Positions 5,066 to 6,473 of a DNA stretch of 6,473 nt are shown here, piece after piece. Position numbers and translations under genes: made by a program. This DNA comes from Hydrogenothermaceae bacterium (GTDB lineage Bacteria; Aquificota; Aquificia; Aquificales; Hydrogenothermaceae): assembly GCA_027052485.1 (NCBI GenBank), contig JALUFA010000007.1:1-6473 (forward strand), given 5' to 3'. The notes beneath the pieces were generated by a model. That model was given only the letters and a program-made list of their open reading frames with translations, had not been told where the DNA came from and did not search any database. Within the stretch, counting starts at the first letter, position 1. Every line of letters starts with the position of its first letter.

Positions 5066-6361
5066 AATCCCCTCATTATTCTCTCTTTCAGTTCCTATTC
5101 TTGTAAGTTTTACCTTTTGTATAGAGTTTAAATCTACGTTTCCATTAAACTTTACATGGATGTAATTTGAAGTTAAACCTACCTTTTTTCCGTTTTTTTC
5201 CGATATTGTTAACACCTCTAACTCTTTATCTACGTATCTTTTTCTAAAAGCTTTATTTTTCTCTTGGGAAATCTGCATCATAATTTTTGTTCTTTCCTTT
5301 TTTTCTTGAGGATATACTTTATCTCCAAACTTTTGAGCGGATGTGCCTTCCCTCTGTGAGTATGTAAACACGTGAATATATGCAAAAGGCAGGTCTTTTA
5401 TAACTTTTACACTTTCTTCAAAATCCTGTCTTGTTTCTGTTGGAAAGCCTGTAATGATATCCGTCCCTATTGCCGTATCTGGGCGTCTTTTTACTATCTC
5501 ATTTACAATCCTGATGTACTGACTTAATGTGTAATTTCTTTTCATATCCTTTAAAACTTTATCACTTGCAGACTGTAGAGATAGATGAAAGTGGGCAGCT
5601 ATCTTTTCTTCACTGGTAATCAGGTCAAGGAGGTTTTCATCAATTTCTGAAACTCCCATTGAGGAAAGCCTTACCCTGTATAAACCTTCAATTTTTATGA
5701 TTTGTTTTAAAAGCTGATAAAGATTTGCCTTTTTATGGTCGTATCCGTACTGGGAAAGCTGGGTTCCTGTTAAAACAATCTCTTTGTATCCTTTATCTAC
5801 TAGAAGTTTAATCTGATTGACGACATCCTCAGGGTTTGCACTTCTGACTTTTCCTCTAGCAAATGGAATGATACAGAAACTACAGAAACTATTGCACCCT
5901 TCTTGAACTTTAAGTATAGGTCTTGCACCTTCGTAAAAAGTGCTTATCTGAAAGGTCTCAAACTCGTTTTTTCTAAAAATGTTATCTATAAAAACTTTGT
6001 CCTGTCTTCTCTCATTTATAAAGTTTTCTACTATCTCATAAACTGCGGTTTTGTGGGAGTTTCCAATAACAAGGTCTATCTCTTCTATCTCGGCCAGTTT
6101 TTCTGGGCTTACCTGCGCGTAGCAACCTGTAGCAACCACAACTGCATTTGGATTTCTTCTTTTTGCCTGTCTCAAAAGTTTTCTGGATGTTCTATCAGCA
6201 TCATTGGTTACGGTACAAGTGTTAACTATATATATATCTGCAATATCGTCAAATGAGGTTAGGTTGTAGCCTTTTCTGGCAAACTGTTCTTCCATAGCCG
6301 ATGTTTCAAACTGGTTCATTCTACAGCCTAACGTTGTAAATGCCACTTTTGGGTTTTTCAT
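5054..6361 (-). CDS. mtaB: tRNA t6A37 methylthiotransferase (MtaB)
   Basis: This radical SAM methylthiotransferase converts t6A at position 37 of ANN-decoding tRNAs to ms2t6A. Its 435 residues fit the family. The N-terminal UPF0004 domain has three cluster cysteines: C13 (TLGCRMNQFET), C49 (NTCTVTNDADRTSR) and C80 (ATGCYAQ). The radical SAM domain has C-x3-C-x2-C at C156, C160 and C163 (GCNSFCSFCIIP), then RGKVRS, LTGTQLSQYG, HFHLSLQSASDKVL, MKRNY and GTDIITGFPTET. A TRAM-like RNA-binding segment makes up the last 60 or so residues. The N-terminal block and the RGKVRS context favour MtaB over MiaB or RimO, although GCRMN is somewhat MiaB-like. The ATG at 6361 matches the family start; the ribosome site AAAGGAG is 14 nt upstream, inside a hairpin. 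The end overlaps the facing regulator gene by 12 bp. Confidence 0.93.
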   Translation of the reverse strand: MKNPKVAFTTLGCRMNQFETSAMEEQFARKGYNLTSFDDIADIYIVNTCTVTNDADRTSRKLLRQAKRRNPNAVVVATGCYAQVSPEKLAEIEEIDLVIGNSHKTAVYEIVENFINERRQDKVFIDNIFRKNEFETFQISTFYEGARPILKVQEGCNSFCSFCIIPFARGKVRSANPEDVVNQIKLLVDKGYKEIVLTGTQLSQYGYDHKKANLYQLLKQIIKIEGLYRVRLSSMGVSEIDENLLDLITSEEKIAAHFHLSLQSASDKVLKDMKRNYTLSQYIRIVNEIVKRRPDTAIGTDIITGFPTETRQDFEESVKVIKDLPFAYIHVFTYSQREGTSAQKFGDKVYPQEKKERTKIMMQISQEKNKAFRKRYVDKELEVLTISEKNGKKVGLTSNYIHVKFNGNVDLNSIQKVKLTRIGTERENNEGILVC

Positions 6362-6370
6362 TTTAAGAGA

Positions 6371-6389
6371 AACTACTCCTTTAGTAGTT
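6371..6389 (-). promoter_or_regulatory. Hairpin in the mtaB leader with the Shine-Dalgarno sequence in its loop
   Basis: AACTACT (6371-6377) and AGTAGTT (6383-6389) are perfect 7-bp inverted repeats around a 5-nt loop. On the mtaB strand the loop is AAAGG and the stem continues with AG, so the only Shine-Dalgarno-like sequence before mtaB (AAAGGAG) lies in the loop and the first two stem bases. It could tune translation, or be a dimeric repressor site, or be chance. Confidence 0.4.
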
Positions 6390-6409
6390 AAATATTTAGG
6401 CCAATATTT

Positions 6410-6415
6410 TATAAT
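6410..6415 (+). promoter_or_regulatory. Candidate -10 for the rightward gene at 6450
   Basis: A perfect TATAAT lies 34 bp before the ATG at 6450, within the 88-bp divergent spacer. No good -35 is visible at 16-18 bp upstream. The same A+T-rich block could supply a minus-strand -10 for mtaB, where TTTCAG (6433-6428), a 16-bp spacer and TAAAAT is a weak match. Low confidence in both. Confidence 0.35.
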
Positions 6416-6449
6416 ATATGCTTAATACTGAAATTTTTATGAGGTTAAT

Positions 6450-6473
6450 ATGCCATACCACACCCACATTGAG
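6450..6473 (+). CDS. Start of an unidentified rightward gene, cut by the window edge
   Basis: An ATG at 6450 follows GAGG (6441-6444) at a 5-nt spacing, with a TATAAT box further upstream. Eight codons are visible, reading MPYHTHIE. That is too little to name a product and I do not recognise it. An ATG at 6439 in another frame is possible but has no ribosome site. The divergent arrangement with mtaB and the signals support a real gene start. Confidence 0.5.

Noticed and set aside
5903..6256. 117-residue plus-strand frame opposite mtaB
   Set aside because: It lies antisense to conserved radical SAM coding sequence, with a Cys/Tyr/Asn-rich translation unlike any family and no start signals.
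1..6473. CRISPR array, insertion sequence, toxin-antitoxin or defence locus
   Set aside because: I saw no spaced repeats, transposase, long terminal inverted repeats or small paired frames; every long frame is explained by a housekeeping gene.

Overview
The window looks like chromosomal core sequence from a thermophilic, AT-rich bacterium, most likely of the phylum Aquificota and perhaps a Hydrogenothermaceae relative such as Sulfurihydrogenibium or Persephonella. Three things point there. First, a short thioredoxin-like [2Fe-2S] ferredoxin strongly resembles the Aquifex aeolicus protein as I remember it. Second, the two structural RNAs are far richer in G+C than the surrounding genes: by my count about 64% for the tRNA and 67% for the SRP RNA, as expected at high growth temperature. 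Third, the genes are packed very tightly. The genus is an inference and was not tested by any search.

Layout, left to right. At 1-470 (+) lies the C-terminal part of an AMMECR1-domain protein. It meets, stop codon on stop codon, a leftward pair at 2028-467 (-): dapD (lysine/diaminopimelate synthesis) followed by a ZIP-family metal transporter, whose start codon overlaps the dapD stop. A 69-bp divergent spacer leads to a Yip1-like membrane protein at 2098-2775 (+). This runs head-on into metF at 3646-2765 (-), which lies 40 bp behind the ferredoxin gene at 4016-3687 (-). A good sigma70-type promoter at 4105-4132 (+) then drives tRNA-Ser(GGA) and the bacterial SRP 4.5S-type RNA. Only 26 bp further on is an OmpR/PhoB-type response regulator at 4376-5065 (+), which converges on mtaB at 6361-5054 (-), a tRNA methylthiotransferase. 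The start of one more rightward gene appears at 6450.

The genes are mostly housekeeping: amino-acid and one-carbon metabolism, metal uptake, tRNA modification and protein targeting. I see no mobile element, CRISPR array, toxin-antitoxin pair or defence system, and nothing I would call a new multi-gene system. No gene-free stretch exceeds 300 bases; the longest, 4017-4375, holds the tRNA and SRP RNA genes. The points that merit a second look are regulatory or architectural. They are a response regulator with no kinase that seems to ride on a tRNA/SRP RNA transcript, a likely leaderless metF start with an extended -10 promoter, a ferredoxin-metF pair separated by a strong short hairpin, three convergent gene pairs that overlap at their ends, and an mtaB leader hairpin with the Shine-Dalgarno sequence in its loop.
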